Made by a program: the position numbers and the translations under genes | Notes under the pieces: model-generated | What the model saw: only the letters and a program-made list of their open reading frames with translations | The model's database searches: none | What the model was told of the DNA's origin: nothing | Shown: positions 26,401 to 37,581 of the stretch, in pieces | How positions within the stretch are numbered: position 1 is the stretch's first letter | Layout: each line of letters begins with the position of its first letter | NCBI GenBank assembly: GCA_022494885.1 | Contig: JAGVSM010000248.1 | Span: forward strand, 1-64,000 | DNA: 64,000 bases | Direction of reading: 5' to 3' | Source: Micrasema longulum | Taxonomy: Eukaryota > Arthropoda > Insecta > Trichoptera > Brachycentridae

Positions 26401-28224
26401 TTATTTAAAATTAGGAGTTTGTCAAAAATTACCTATTAGAAGATTCCTCGGAGAATTTCTGACCTGAATGAGGTGACTCTTCATCAGGTACCTGTCGGGG
26501 GCTATGGGGAAGGGGCAGTAATGAGCGGGGGGCGGAGGCCGGTGGCCGCGGAAGGAAGTTCGGCTCCCGTCAAACCGCCGCTTGTTCTGGAAGAAGATGG
26601 TGTCGGGGTGGACGGGTGGCGCAACCTCCAGGTTTGGGAAGCGCGGAGTATAAGGGCTGGGGTGCACTCGTAATGGACCCACTTCGTATGGACAATTCAC
26701 CCCTAAACATAACATTTAATCCTTAATAGTGAGTTCCTCTACTGACATTTTTTGGTGGAACTACATTTTAATTACAATAAGAAAAATATGTTCAACCATA
26801 TTTTGATGAGGAAGTTCAGCGGTACGAGAAATTGGACATAAAACATGTTTTCTTAATGCGGAAAAAGTTAAAGCATTTAATTGTATGGCTAAGTTTCTCA
26901 AAAATATACAAAAAATTCATAGAAAAACTTTTAAATGTCAGCACAACTCACCAACAACAACTTGTGACGTTACGGGTGGAGAAAAAATATTTTTTTGTTG
27001 GCTAACAAATAAAAAAATAATTAAAAAACTACTGAACTTCCCCGTTGTAAAATTATAACCAGTGCCCAGGATATAATTAAAATCACATAATTACACTGGG
27101 GCTTCTTTTTACACGGCGGATACATCCCACGAAGTACTGTATAAAAAAAGTATACTTAAAAAACACCAATGGTGGATCCTTGCATAAAAAAATTGTGTTA
27201 AATACAACATGACAACAAAATATTTTTTTAAATCGCAACAAAGATTATTCGTTATCAATATCTAGTATCGTGGGGCACAAGAAGGTAACTTCAAAATCAG
27301 CATTTTTGAGTTACCCACGAAAACACATTTTTTTATCCTCCGAAATACTAATTTTAAGTTACCTAGTTGTAGTAATTACCCCACGATATTATACGCCCAG
27401 TATTTAAGTGGTCATTTGTGTGACATTTTTCAAAAAACGTGTAAAAAGAGGTTCCAGTGCTGCAAGATGTGGAATAGATTTATATACTTACTATTAAGCG
27501 TGTTGTCCAGATGTTATATAGAAATAAATGTTTATGAAATATTATATGTGGACCATCCCAGGAATTGAACCCAGGACCTCAAGCACAGTAGGCGAATAAG
27601 CCAACTACTACACTACGAGGCGGACAATCTCCCTCCGATTTCTCTTTTTAGGATTTTTACCTGACAGCAGCCATCTAGTGGAAAGAACTCGTCCTGGATT
27701 CTGGTACAATTTCAAACAGAACTATGTTCATAATCCGTCAGGATACAGAGAATATGAAATGTATCATAAATATTATATTTTGTTCTTTTTATTTTTGGTA
27801 TTGTATTCTTATGTTCGTTTCTGTGAATTTCTCAAATTTTAAAATAAAATAAGTCAAGTAACTCACCGTTAGTATCGTACATAATTGGGGGATTGCATGT
27901 TTTGTTGGAGTTTCCAGAGTCATCTGACTCAGACTCGGAAGGTGCCGGAGAGATGGGGCCCAGTCCGCGGAAGGAGCGCTTGGGGGCCCAGCCGGTCTTC
28001 TTCTGTATGTGCATGTTGCGAGGGGCCGCGCTGGGCTGGTAGTACACGGGGGGTCCCATACGATCCTTTCCTAACGCATCCAACTTCTGCCCCGCTGAAC
28101 TTTCATCAAATTCTTCAAAAAACATAGTTTGATGGACGGGAACAAACTGACCGTTAAATTGGCAGTACAAATAGTGGTATAACCGGTATGCCACCGGAGC
28201 CCCGCTTAGAGTAGAAACTGACAT
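20423..28224 (-). CDS. Gld2: GLD2-type cytoplasmic poly(A) RNA polymerase
   Basis: Adds adenosines to the 3' ends of selected cytoplasmic mRNAs (TENT2/PAPD4/wispy family). Nine coding exons, in transcription order: 28224-27867, 26702-26433, 25885-25767, 24925-24760, 24020-23877, 23549-23421, 21538-21361, 20740-20631, 20556-20423. All joins use GT/AG and keep frame, giving 535 aa; family members are often near 480-500. Residues 1 to about 210 are a low-complexity N-terminus with acidic Ser and Pro stretches. The nucleotidyltransferase core has LVGSTASGFG at 260-268, then DMD (Asp273, Asp275) and the third Asp in IEID (Asp332). The motif AKVPILKFRD at 315-324, VVGIRNTHLL, RPLVLIIKLWAQ and SYSLVLMVLHYLQ follow. 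PLGELLHGFLEYY marks the PAP-associated domain. The C-terminus has EPFDLSNTARSV. No RNA-recognition domain is present, as expected for the family, so targeting would rely on partner proteins. The start is the first Met of the first coding exon. Confidence 0.95.
20941..21058. repeat. Tandem duplication, 52-bp unit
   Basis: Two identical 52-base units (20941-20992 and 20993-21044) beginning ttaacattattttttaaat are followed by the first 14 bases of a third. It lies in the GLD2 intron between exons 20740-20631 and 21538-21361. Identity is complete by eye, so the duplication looks recent. Confidence 0.9.
22440..22540. repeat. Simple-sequence GT/GA-rich stretch
   Basis: gtgtgtgtatgtgtaaa and then aatgagggagagtgtgc recur in a second imperfect copy (gcgtgtgtgaatgaatgag ... 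gggagagggtgcg). This is a local slippage product in the large GLD2 intron 21539-23420. The rest of that intron, more than 1.5 kb, is AT-rich with nothing recognised. Confidence 0.6.
24189..24362. repeat. Short inverted repeat, about 174 bp
   Basis: tacaatgaaagc at the left pairs with gctttcattgta at the right. The interior shows no coding potential. It may be a worn MITE in a GLD2 intron. The arms are only 12 bases, so this is weak. Confidence 0.35.
25110..25265 (-). repeat. SINE family B body fragment
   Basis: ttacagtggtgaattatta and acacccaggcttgagaaaa match the body at 2140-2260. The tRNA-like head is not seen here. It lies in the GLD2 intron between exons 24925-24760 and 25885-25767. Confidence 0.5.
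25250..25545 (-). mobile_element. Non-LTR retrotransposon relic (GRPR-type C-terminal tail)
   Basis: On the - strand, frames interrupted by stops read LYGSEVWNGAYMKSQ and later CIKQGRPRET, a stop, then HDQIQQILKDEPVK. The GRPR.TW.DQI pattern is the same as in the + strand relic at 53275-53665, so both derive from one element type. It is inactive, with several stops and frame changes. Confidence 0.6.
26016..26270 (-). repeat. tRNA-derived SINE, family A
   Basis: Full head and body on the - strand. The head has ggtgtagtggttagcacgtt, the B-box region is degraded (gtgatcgatttctga), and the body shares gtactcatctt-like stretches with other copies and ends in gatgatgatg. It lies in the first GLD2 coding intron region, downstream of exon 2. 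Confidence 0.65.
26807..27045. mobile_element. MITE, family ATGAGGAAGTTCAG
   Basis: TIRs atgaggaagttcag and ctgaacttccccgt lie 239 bp apart, with TG on each outer flank. The interior tacgagaaattggaca matches the copy at 56664. It lies in the GLD2 intron 26703-27866. Confidence 0.7.
27540..27725 (-). repeat. Composite SINE family A, 5' block plus tRNA-like head
   Basis: The head (27548-27630, B box gggttcaattcctgg on the - strand) is preceded on that strand by the same constant block seen at 1330 and 3425 (ttagggatttttacctgac on the + strand and neighbours). The 3' body is not recognisable. It lies in a GLD2 intron close to the first coding exon. Confidence 0.6.
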
Positions 28225-28860
28225 TTGAATGATACTTCCGACACTACCCGAACAAATTAACCCATCATTTGTATCACGATACTAACATTACGCACACCGA
28301 ATATTTATAATAGAACACACAATTTTACTGAATTTTAAAACAACGATTGATTACGCATTAAAAACAAAATGATTATCATATTAATAATCCATAAAATACA
28401 AATAAATGTAATCTTAACAGTTGACAATCAACTGGTGAACACAATCTGAAAAGCGAAAATACAAGTAATCAATCAAAGCTCCTCAAAACAAATACATCAA
28501 ATATCGTTTCTATTATAAACATAATTTTAATTCACCAATTTGATCGCATATGATTATTTTTCACGAAAATGTTGAATACACTGTGTTACACAGAATGGAA
28601 TTATTACCCACATTTTAGAATGTTAAGATAGAATATTAACATAATGTCATTCGATTTTCTGGAAAACCAATGAGAAAATAGCAAAAACGAACAATCACAC
28701 AGAATGTCTTTATTCCTATATTAAATGATTTGCCTTACCAAGAAACTAAGCTCACGCGCGACATTATTCACACTCACTTCGCGGCTGAAATTTGCAGAAA
28801 CTCTGAAACTGAAAACTGAAAAATCTGAAATCGCAAATTCGGAACCGTATCGGAACTGAC
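28225..28860 (-). promoter_or_regulatory. GLD2 5' untranslated region with a likely noncoding first exon
   Basis: Upstream of the ATG a consensus acceptor (cgcttttcag, ending at 28446) and a donor (cttg|gtaagg, exon end 28739) frame an intron of about 290 bases. A first noncoding exon would therefore lie at about 28740-28850. Its region is less AT-rich (cacgcgcgacattattcac). No TATA box stands out. The exon is inferred from splice signals only. Confidence 0.4.
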
Positions 28861-29129
28861 AACTTAAAGAACATGAATAAATTTAATCCTAATAATGGGA
28901 TACGTTCTAAAACTGAAGGAAATAATTTTCAACGATAATTTTAATACATGGGTAAGCTTTCGGTGCTCTTATTATTTCAGTAGTCAATTTTTGTTTTCTA
29001 CGTCAATTATAAAACAACCTTAATCCATTTATTTCATAAAAAAATATTGTAAAAAATCAAGTAGAAAAAAAACACATGAAGTAATATAATTTAAATAGGA
29101 ATTGTGATCAGTTGTAAAAAAACAATAAT

Positions 29130-29390
29130 CATTCTTCTTTCCACACTCAGTGGTGCATGGATTATTGCACTGTTAAACCAGATGTAGTATGGTTCGATCA
29201 TTTAGATGCAGCTGCAGCAATTACATAAAAGTAAGGTGACCAGTATTTTGCTTCAGGTACCAGTCTTAGAGCAATGAAATACTGCAATTCAAAAACCTAA
29301 AAAAATTAAATTTCACGTACATCCTGCCAAGAATAGAACCTAGGACCTCAAGAATACTAGGAATAGTAGAATACTACAATGAAACGGACT
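29130..29390 (-). repeat. tRNA-derived SINE, family A, in the GLD2-UBAP1 spacer
   Basis: Tail (cactcagtggtgcatgg), body (tcaggtaccagtcttagag) and a worn head (aagaatagaacctaggacc) are on the - strand. The B box is degraded. The remaining spacer between the two divergent genes is AT-rich. Confidence 0.55.
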
Positions 29391-29789
29391 TATCTCCATT
29401 CGATTTTTTTATTTTTTACTGAACCTCTACTCACAAAGAGAACTATTCAGGCTTATTCATCGACCTAGGTATACAAATACTTGGAGTGGAACATATTTTT
29501 TTGTTATTTCACATTATTATTTCAATTATTAATAATTAAATTAAAATTCATATGTGTAAATGTTAGAAAATAAAAAAAAAACTAAATGATGTATTATTTT
29601 TATTTAAAATATTAAATACTTTTGTGTAAAGTACATGTCTGTTTTTATATGTATGTTAAACCTTTAAAAGCCTACAGGTGTTTAAATAAATAGTAAAGTT
29701 ATAAATTTATAGGGAAAATGTAAAAAAAAAAGTTAGAAAAAAAATCTTTACTGTTGATAAAGTCAACGAGATTAGGTAAAATGGCAACA

Positions 29790-30073
29790 CTAAATTTTTG
29801 CTGTCATTTGTCATTTTAGTTTTGGTGGTTTTAGTATTATCTTTGCAATCTTTGATTGTCAGGTGGAATCGGATTATAATGTTATTCGTTTGTGAGTGGT
29901 GTCTTGGAAAAATTAATGAGTTTAATTTCTAATAAAATCTTCAAGGTAGCTCTAATTTATATGTATTTGTTTTAGCTGTTGCAAAAACCCTCGAGAGTGA
30001 AAGCGTGTTTTCATGATAAATAATCAAATTTTAAGCAACATACGAACCATTTGTAATTTTTTTTAGGATAGAC
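29790..30073 (+). promoter_or_regulatory. UBAP1 upstream / 5' untranslated region
   Basis: A strong polypyrimidine acceptor (gtaattttttttag, ending at 30066) sits 7 bases before the UBAP1 ATG, so at least one noncoding exon lies upstream. Possible donors are ttt|gtgagt near 29893 and caag|gtagct near 29946. I cannot choose between them without transcripts. Confidence 0.4.
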
Positions 30074-33000
30074 ATGTCTCAGAATCTTTCTGGTAATTAT
30101 TTGGATTACATGGATGGAGTTCCCGTCAAAATATCCGAGAAATACAAGCCTCCCCCTATTATAACTCTGCCTTACGGAATTATCGAAAGCACGAGTAGAG
30201 CTGCTGAAATCATCGAATCAATAAATTATGATTTTAATCTTGAAAATAATGTACTTAAAAAGTTAGTAGAATGGCAGAACGCTAGAGAGACGGAGAAAAA
30301 TGAAAGGAACCACCGTTTACAGTTGCTAGAGGAAGCGAGACAGAGAGAGTTGGATCGAAAGGCCGCTGCAGAGAATGAAGAGCGACTCAAGCAACTCAGT
30401 ATATCCGAAGTGTCCTACCCCAGCACCGAAGAGATCAGCGAAATATCTCCAGATGACATCGAAGACAAACCTCCCGAGATTTCTCTGACTGTTCCCTCAA
30501 CGCAACATCTCGGCGACCAGAACTCTCACATTTCCCAACAGATTACCATTTCTGAAGGTCACACAGATATACCTGAAAATGCAATTCCCTATGGGAATTG
30601 CATATCAAATATTTATTCTTATAACAAATATTTAGAAAATGCTAAATCTGAGGCAGCCGATATTTTGAAACCAACTCCCGTATCTCCACAGCGAGTTTGC
30701 GCTCCGACTAATCTTCTCGATGACCCCGATCCCATTCAGCAATTTCAACAAAGTCTTTGCAACCAGTCTCAGCAAAAGTTATCTTATATTCGACCATCAT
30801 TCATGAAAAACAATGTGGACAATCTAACTTTTTCCGATTTCGAAAATGACACATCGAGTCCATTCGATAATATGGAGTTGAAAACAATAAACGATTTAGA
30901 ACTTCTGGCTCAGGTGTTGAATTCCAATCCTACAGTTATAGACCACGTTAATCCGCAGGATAATTTGCAACTACAACAAATAAAGCAACCGTCGGTCCAT
31001 CAGCCAAATAACGGTTTGATTTCCGCTCAAACCTACTCCAACGTACATTCCAAAAACCCCGACATTTATTCTCCCGACGCTGGCTATGCGTGTACGCAGG
31101 ACCCGAACCATGCCATGTTACCCTACTCGTACAATTCGGCTTCCGCAGGCATGAGTAATGGATACTATAATGACGCTAGTAGCAAACTGCCTTCCTATGC
31201 TCACACGGGAGTTGCAAATGTGGGCAATTATTACGCGCCCGATTACGGTTATAATATTTCCAATTCAATGTACCAACATCTACCAAATATTAGCGGATAT
31301 AGTCAGAATAATGATAACATTTATAGCCACAATAATCAGAGCGACCAAAACATCGGTAACGATACATACCAAAGAAAGACTGTCAATACTTTCAATCAGC
31401 CTGTGAATAATCCTTACGATTATTACAATGCTAGTTACTCTTACTACCCTACTCCTACTTTCACTGCGTACTCTCCGCCGGTCAACGCTGCTTTTATTCC
31501 TAGCGCAGAACCGCAAGAAGAGACTCCGGTGGCTAGGAAAATGATCGGTTCTAGATCGAGGAGTGTTCCGGATATAGTTAGAGAGTTGGATGAGGAAGTG
31601 GCTGAAGCTCGGCAGCGAGCTCGAGAGCGGTCCCATAACTGCAGTCCGGCGCTGCAGCCGACTCCCGGAAGGGCTCTGTTGGGTAGTCCCCCTCCCAGCA
31701 AAGCCCCGCTGGGTAGCCCCCCCCCTGAGGAGCTCCCTGATCCCTTCTCCAGCCTCCCGGCCGACCAGCAGTCCATGTGTCGGCACATCAGCTCTATGGG
31801 GTTCCCACTGCAGAGGGTAGCGAGGGCTAGTGATAAACTCGGAGTTGATGATAAGAAGGTAACTCTAAAAGTCAGTAGTAAATGTACAAGCTAGAGATCA
31901 ACTTCTATTGCTGTAAATGATCATGTTTTCTTGTTTTTTTTTTTCATTTTCAATTGTTTTATCTATCCTTATGTATTTTTTTGTCTTAAAATAGTACAAA
32001 CATATTAATAAATATAATACAAGGATGTCCTATCTAATTATCATTAAACTATACATTTAATTAATTAATTAATTTAATACACTAATTATCAACATTTCTA
32101 AACTATATATGTAAAGTTGAAACTTGGATTTCATCACAACACTAACGAAAAAGATTGCAGAGAACAAAACATTTTCAATTTTGGGTCTTCCCAGATTGTT
32201 GAAGGAAGATTTTTTTATAATGGTTCATGCAAAATCACCTACAAGATCATTGAACCACACACCAACCACCGCAGCAGCACATTATCCTATCAAACCATGA
32301 CAAATTTGAAACAAAAAAAAACGTTTGAAAAAAATGTTATTAGAAAATATTTTTTATTTATAATTGTTATTTTTTAATAAGACTTTTTCGTGGCATCATC
32401 TGATAGGTATAATTTTGTGAATTTATAGGCAGCAAAATTCACATGAGGGAGTTTTAGGTATTATTAATATTTAAATCATTAACTTTGTGGTCAAACATTT
32501 CAATAAATGTTAGTAAATATTTGTATATAACCACTTACAGACGTTCTATGTATACCGGTTTCGAGATGTACTCGTCTTGTCGTCAGGACACTAACATTTA
32601 ATAATCACTACACTACACAGTAATACTGTGAACAAGCCAATTTCTTTGTGCATTCTTTCTACATTAAAATATATATTTCTTTAAAGTATAATCCTTTGAG
32701 TATAATTTCGAAGAATTTGTATGCTTCATTATATAAAAAAGAATAGAAGAACAGTAATTTATGAGTGGGCGTATGATTGCTTAATAAATAAGAACATTAC
32801 TCTTTATATCTAATACATTTCTTAATTCTTCCACAAACAATTTTTTTTGTTAGATATTGAGAATGGGTTTTGAATTTTTTTTTATCTAAGCACTCCGAGA
32901 TACTTTATTTTATCCACAGAATTTATGGCTAGATTATCCATTATATTTTTTCTCCCAATATTAATACATTTTGTTTTTGCAAAATTTCATTTTAATTTAT

Positions 33001-34016
33001 TCACTTTTAACCATTTTCAAACATTTCATAAATCTTAATTTAAATGGAAATTTTGGTTTTGCTGCCAGTTTTAATATCTCGGATGGTTTTACTGACTGCT
33101 GGCCTTCCCCTGCTGGCATTCCCTTCTCTGTTAATATTTTGATGACATCATTCAGCAATATACTATCAAATGCTTTAGTTAGGTTGATAAAGCGTACATA
33201 AGCGCATACATTGTTGCATAATAATAAATACTGGATTAGGTATAATACCAAAGAATATGTGGGGGTGGTCCATTGATTGATGATTTACAAACGTGCAATA
33301 ATTTCAGCTGAAATATAGAGTCACAACCGATGAAGCGAGTCATTATTTTTCTGTTGGATACAATACATTATATTCTGTAAGGCTAACAGTATTTGCACAT
33401 AAAACTTCCGTCTAATTAACAGCAACGTCCTGTTAACCATTAACCCCATGGAGACATGAAGAACAAAGGAACGTGGCCTATAAAAAGACCACAGGGCGTG
33501 GTAAAGCCCAGTCAGCCCAAACAAGGTAGCCCAAAGAGTCAGCCCAACGTAAAAATACATATTACAAAAAAATACAATAATAGCGTATCCTTTACTCTAT
33601 GAGGCCAAGAGCCTTTAGCCTTTTAGCCTCTTTACTCTTCTGTTCCGTATATTTATTCACCATGTAATAAATACACCATTGAATCTCAAACCTCGTGTGT
33701 CTTTTGTCAATCTCCAACTTTCAACAACAGCAAAATCCTACAAATACACAGTAATCAATTGTTCAACAAAATACTTCAGTCTTTTTGTTATATTACAGGT
33801 GTGGCAGTTGAAAATATTTTGATAACCAGTTGATTAAAACGTTGTATACTCATTTTTACAAACATTAGTTAAAAACACTTTCTTTTTCAGATTGTCGAGT
33901 ACCTTCTAGTAATGGGCCAATTAATGGACTTAGGATTTCCTGAAAGCAATATATCCGAGGCCCTGTTGAAGAATAATTGCAATAGAGATAAAGCACTAGA
34001 TGATCTCATTTCCTAG
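30074..34016 (+). CDS. Ubap1: UBAP1, ubiquitin-associated ESCRT-I subunit
   Basis: UBAP1 is an ESCRT-I subunit that selects ubiquitinated membrane cargo for sorting at endosomes. Two coding exons, 30074-31858 and 33891-34016, join in phase 0 (DDKK to IVEYL) and give 636 aa, longer than the roughly 500-aa human protein. The N-terminus (LDYMDGVPVKISEKYKPPP, LPYGI) matches the UMA region that binds the ESCRT-I core. Residues about 65-105 are charged and likely helical. The middle is a long disordered Asn/Tyr/Ser/Gln-rich stretch. The C-terminus (residues about 558-636) is the paired-UBA SOUBA region: MCRHISSMGFPLQRVARA for the first unit and MGQLMDLGFPESNISEALL with ALDDLIS for the second. The intron separates the two. 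Without the second exon the ORF would run into the intron and end after 11 non-homologous residues. Confidence 0.93.
32820..33255 (-). mobile_element. Non-LTR reverse-transcriptase fragment in the UBAP1 intron
   Basis: The frame on the - strand reads YVRFINLTKAFDSILLND followed by VIKILTEKGMP, the pattern around the first catalytic Asp (D.KAFD) of non-LTR reverse transcriptases. Downstream frames are broken. The piece sits entirely in the intron between the two UBAP1 coding exons. Confidence 0.7.
33431..33726 (+). mobile_element. Candidate solo LTR of about 296 bp
   Basis: Begins tgttaacc and ends ttcaaca (TGTT...AACA). Inside are a TATA-like cctataaaaag (about 33477), a CA-rich leader and AATAAA near 33667. 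acagcaa occurs just outside both ends, but its spacing does not give a clean duplication. No internal retroelement genes are nearby. It lies in the UBAP1 intron. Confidence 0.35.
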
Positions 34017-34440
34017 CCGTTAGTGATTCTCAAATTTTGTATAAATTATATAATATATTATTATGTTTTATTTAAGTTTGTTGTAACTATGCAAACTATA
34101 TCAGTTTACTTTTATGTTATTTCACAGCTGAATTTAAATATGCAAAGATGCTTTATTATTATTCCACAATAAGTATTTAAAATGTTTAAATATTATTTAT
34201 AAATCTGTAAATAATGTGTAGTTTTGCTATGTCCCATATTTGTATATAAATGTCCCGATCTTTTTATGCAATAATAATTAACAATGTATTCCACACTTTT
34301 TTGTTGTTTTATTTAAAGTTTTATTAGAAATTATATTTATATATAAAAAAAGTGTTATTTATAATTTATGTAATTTGAGATTCATTTATATACACCTTCA
34401 TTTACGGGTACCCTGGAATTTACTACATTTTAAGAATTAT
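34017..34440 (+). other. UBAP1 3' untranslated region
   Basis: AT-rich sequence after the TAG at 34014-34016. I see no standard AATAAA in the first 250 bases. The stretch contains only AT-rich runs and nothing else I can name. Confidence 0.4.
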
Positions 34441-34449
34441 ATAAGGAAA

Positions 34450-35590
34450 CTAGCGGACCCGACAGACGTCCTGCTCAAACGTTGGCTTGCCTGCTATTAA
34501 CTGGTTCAGCAAAAGTTTTTTCGATAAACTATATACTAAGTGACATTTGACATTGAGTTTAACATTTCAATCTTTTCGTTTCGTCATTGTGTAATTCGGT
34601 GTTGCCCTAAACAAAATAAAAAGAGTGCAATATCTCCTTATCCTGCGCCGTTCCAACTCTTTTGTCATGGCCGGACGATATTTGGTGCTTGTCATTGACA
34701 CATTTGGCGAAAGAGGTGGTACTTTTCGTGAGATTGGTGGTATGTCTGTAAATGACTGACAGTTGTGTTTTTTCGTATGTATTATCTGTGGGGAGAAAAC
34801 TGCGTGGAACTCAGTTGGTCCGTGAGCTCATAATGGATCTACAGGCTACTAGAGACGTGGCGACTCATGAAAATGGACGCTTCTACGCTGTGGATCCACT
34901 GAACCATATGTGACACCGAAGATGGCCTGCAAGTAGCAGAGGAATGTGACGCCTTACCAATAATGTATCATGCAAATTTAGACGATTTTCATTTTGATTA
35001 AATAATAGCAAACAAAGAAAAAACCTAAAATCATTTCCATGACAGTCATATTTTTAATGATGTAAAAAAAGTAAAGTATTGAAATAAATCTTGAATCTTA
35101 AAGAAGTTAAGTGTGTTTTGTTTTTATTTTAATGCTAGTTGATGAACAACGTTTTTCGTCAATCCCAGAATTGTATAAATAAACAAACTTAATGGTTTGC
35201 CAATGAGAGAACACGCGACATGTAATTGGCCATGTGAGAAACACGGATTTTCTATATTCAACCCACAAATGGACGTTGTTTGGACTTCTGACTTATTAAT
35301 AGTCATTGCGAATGCCAAACGTATTGGAAATTGCAGGCGTCTGAATGGAATGGGTGAATCTGAAGGGAATCATTGGGATCCGTGGCAGGAGAACAACTTC
35401 ACCTTGAAACTTACCGTTCAAAATGGTAGCTTCTGAAACATTGCCCATTATTTTTTTTATGGCCAATCGCGTGCCATTGCATAGCTTTGGTGCATTGTGC
35501 TCAAATAGAAATCGTGCAAAAATCACTACTCTGGTGCCATAACCCAGGCAGAAAATACAAGAATATATGTTAATGAAGAAAGTCATACCA
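34450..35590 (-). mobile_element. Helitron 3' part with C-terminal Pif1-like helicase fragment
   Basis: On the - strand, two frames read [39 protein letters not shown], then after a frame change [40 protein letters not shown] and [18 protein letters not shown]. This is the C-terminal end of Helitron Rep-helicase proteins, including the helicase motif around TINK and SHGQLYVA. About 670 bases further on, the same strand has ggacgtctgtcgggtcc then gctagt, a small stem followed by CTAG and a T, as expected at a Helitron 3' end. The Rep domain and 5' end are absent. Confidence 0.8.
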
Positions 35591-35865
35591 CGTTTTACCC
35601 TGAGCCCTTTAAAATTATGACACTCAACCCATGCCCTATGCGGATTTAGTCATTATTTAACCGCCAACCGGGTTTTGACGTGAGCTAGGCATTTAATTCG
35701 AAACCAAAAGAAATGAAAAGTGCCTGATTATCAAAAACTGTTCTGATAAAAGGAAACAGCTTTTCATAGATACACCCAAGTACTAGTTTATTATTGAATT
35801 CCAAAACTTAAAATTATTAATATTCAAATATCGAATTTAAGCAGGTACCTAGATACTTTTTAATG

Positions 35866-36215
35866 GTTGAAATCCAAAACATATAATAATTAATTTTCAA
35901 ATATAGAATTCTTCTTGCAAATGTCAAACTCTACTCTTCCACCATAAGGGGTGCACTTTATGTCAGAATGCGATTTTCAAAAATGTATTAAATGTCAGTT
36001 AATATTATTTTATCGTTAATAAAAATCCATTAAAAAGAAATAAATGGGTAGAAATTACAAGGAATTTAAGGAAAAAATCTCATTGGGATCCATAAAAAGC
36101 GAATGTTGTTTGTAAAGATTCAAAAACAAACTCTTTTATACACAAAAAAACAACATCCTTCCATTTTTTTGTAATATGCATTTTCATCTAATGCAACCCT
36201 GCGCTGCTATTCCGA
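35866..36215 (+). repeat. Dispersed repeat, copy 1 of 2
   Basis: About 340 bases align by eye with 61845-62190: gaaatccaaaacataataa-like start, atgtcaaactctactcttc, aaaatgtattaaatgtcag, cacaaaaaaacaacatcc. No coding potential, and the family was not recognised. It lies just upstream (in + coordinates) of the Helitron piece. Confidence 0.65.
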
Positions 36216-36254
36216 ACTCTCACGCGCCCGTAGAAAACACCTTTATTTCATGTA

Positions 36255-36845
36255 TTTTGTATGTAAACACGCACTGTATTGGTTAACCAAATGCAGCTTA
36301 GTTCGATAATCTGTTACTTAAGGTTACGGTGAACAGCCATCGAGTCAAAACCACTCGTCCAGGGTTTTATTTGGTTATATATTTATTGTTTCTATTTCAT
36401 ACACAAATCGCTTCAGGTGTCAGTCCACGAACAATGAAATACTGCAGTTCAAATTTTTTTTGACCTTGGCAATTGTAACAATAACATATGATCTCATGAA
36501 TTAAAATAAAAGTAAAAAAGCATTCAGTTAAAACTGTTTTACCATATTTTTCATCATAATAATTCATTTTTGAAAAAAAAAAAAAAAAAATTCAAAACAA
36601 ACTTTGATTGAAACCAAAAAATATTTTTTTGTTTTTCCAAGACAAAAGTCAAAATTGATATTTCACATCCACCCTGCCGGGAATCAAACCCAGGACCTTA
36701 AGAATGGTAGGCGAATGCGTCAACTACTATGCGGAAGTGGACTCATCTTTAGTCGATTTCCCTTTTTAGGATTTTTACCTGAGAGCAGCCATTTACTCGA
36801 AACCACTCATCCAGGGTTCTGGTTCTATTTCACACACAGAAGTAT
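36255..36845 (-). repeat. Composite SINE family A, long form, interrupted
   Basis: Tail and body at 36255-36460 (attggttaaccaaatgcag; tcaggtgtcagtccacg), then about 200 bases with an A16-18 run, then head at 36670-36750 (gggaatcaaacccagg) and the 5' block to 36845 (ggatttttacctgagagc). The order on the - strand is 5' block, head, interruption, body. Confidence 0.55.
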
Positions 36846-37581
36846 ATTTTACATTCATCTGGACTTATAACACGCTAAATTTTCTCTAAATAATATATTG
36901 TCATGATCGTAGAACAACACATGCGATTTTCTTCAACACGTGAGGGCAGTTAAAAAAATTATTGAGTAATGACACTTTATCATATTTCGATAAGAACGAA
37001 AGTATATCCTCTGATGCTTGGAATATAAAGCCTTTATAAAACTTTTTTAAGGCCAAATATAAAAAAAGGGAATAAATTCCGCATTTTTCACACATCCGTT
37101 TGTTCTACGATCACGACGATATGTATTATATTGTCAAGATTTCTCTATGGTTTTCTGTTTGATCATGGATTGAGTCCGTGGAATTGTAGAATTTGAGTTC
37201 TCCTGCACAGCCCGCCCGTACAGTGCATTGTTAGTACAACATTTTTTGCGTTTTATATTTGAAGCATCAGACTAATGTTCACAGGATTGAAATAAACAAG
37301 TACCTGCTATTTTTTGTTATTTTCAAGTGCTAAGCTGACAGAAATTCGAAAAAAGGAATAAAAATTATATTCAACTGTCAATACTTTGTGTCAAATACCT
37401 CGAGCAATAAGATAACAAAATTAAGTATCAGTCATGAGGAAAATAAACTTAAAATTGCTGGTTTTAGTATAATTTGAAAAATGATAGGATCAGTAAAAAT
37501 AAGCGACATTTTGTTTGCTGCCAAAAAAACAAAAAAATGGGGGATTTGATAATTTTCGATGTGAGCATTTGCTGACATAAA

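Noticed and set aside
31280..31788. 168-aa and 114-aa - strand ORFs
   Set aside because: Antisense of the UBAP1 first coding exon; no homology or splice context of their own.
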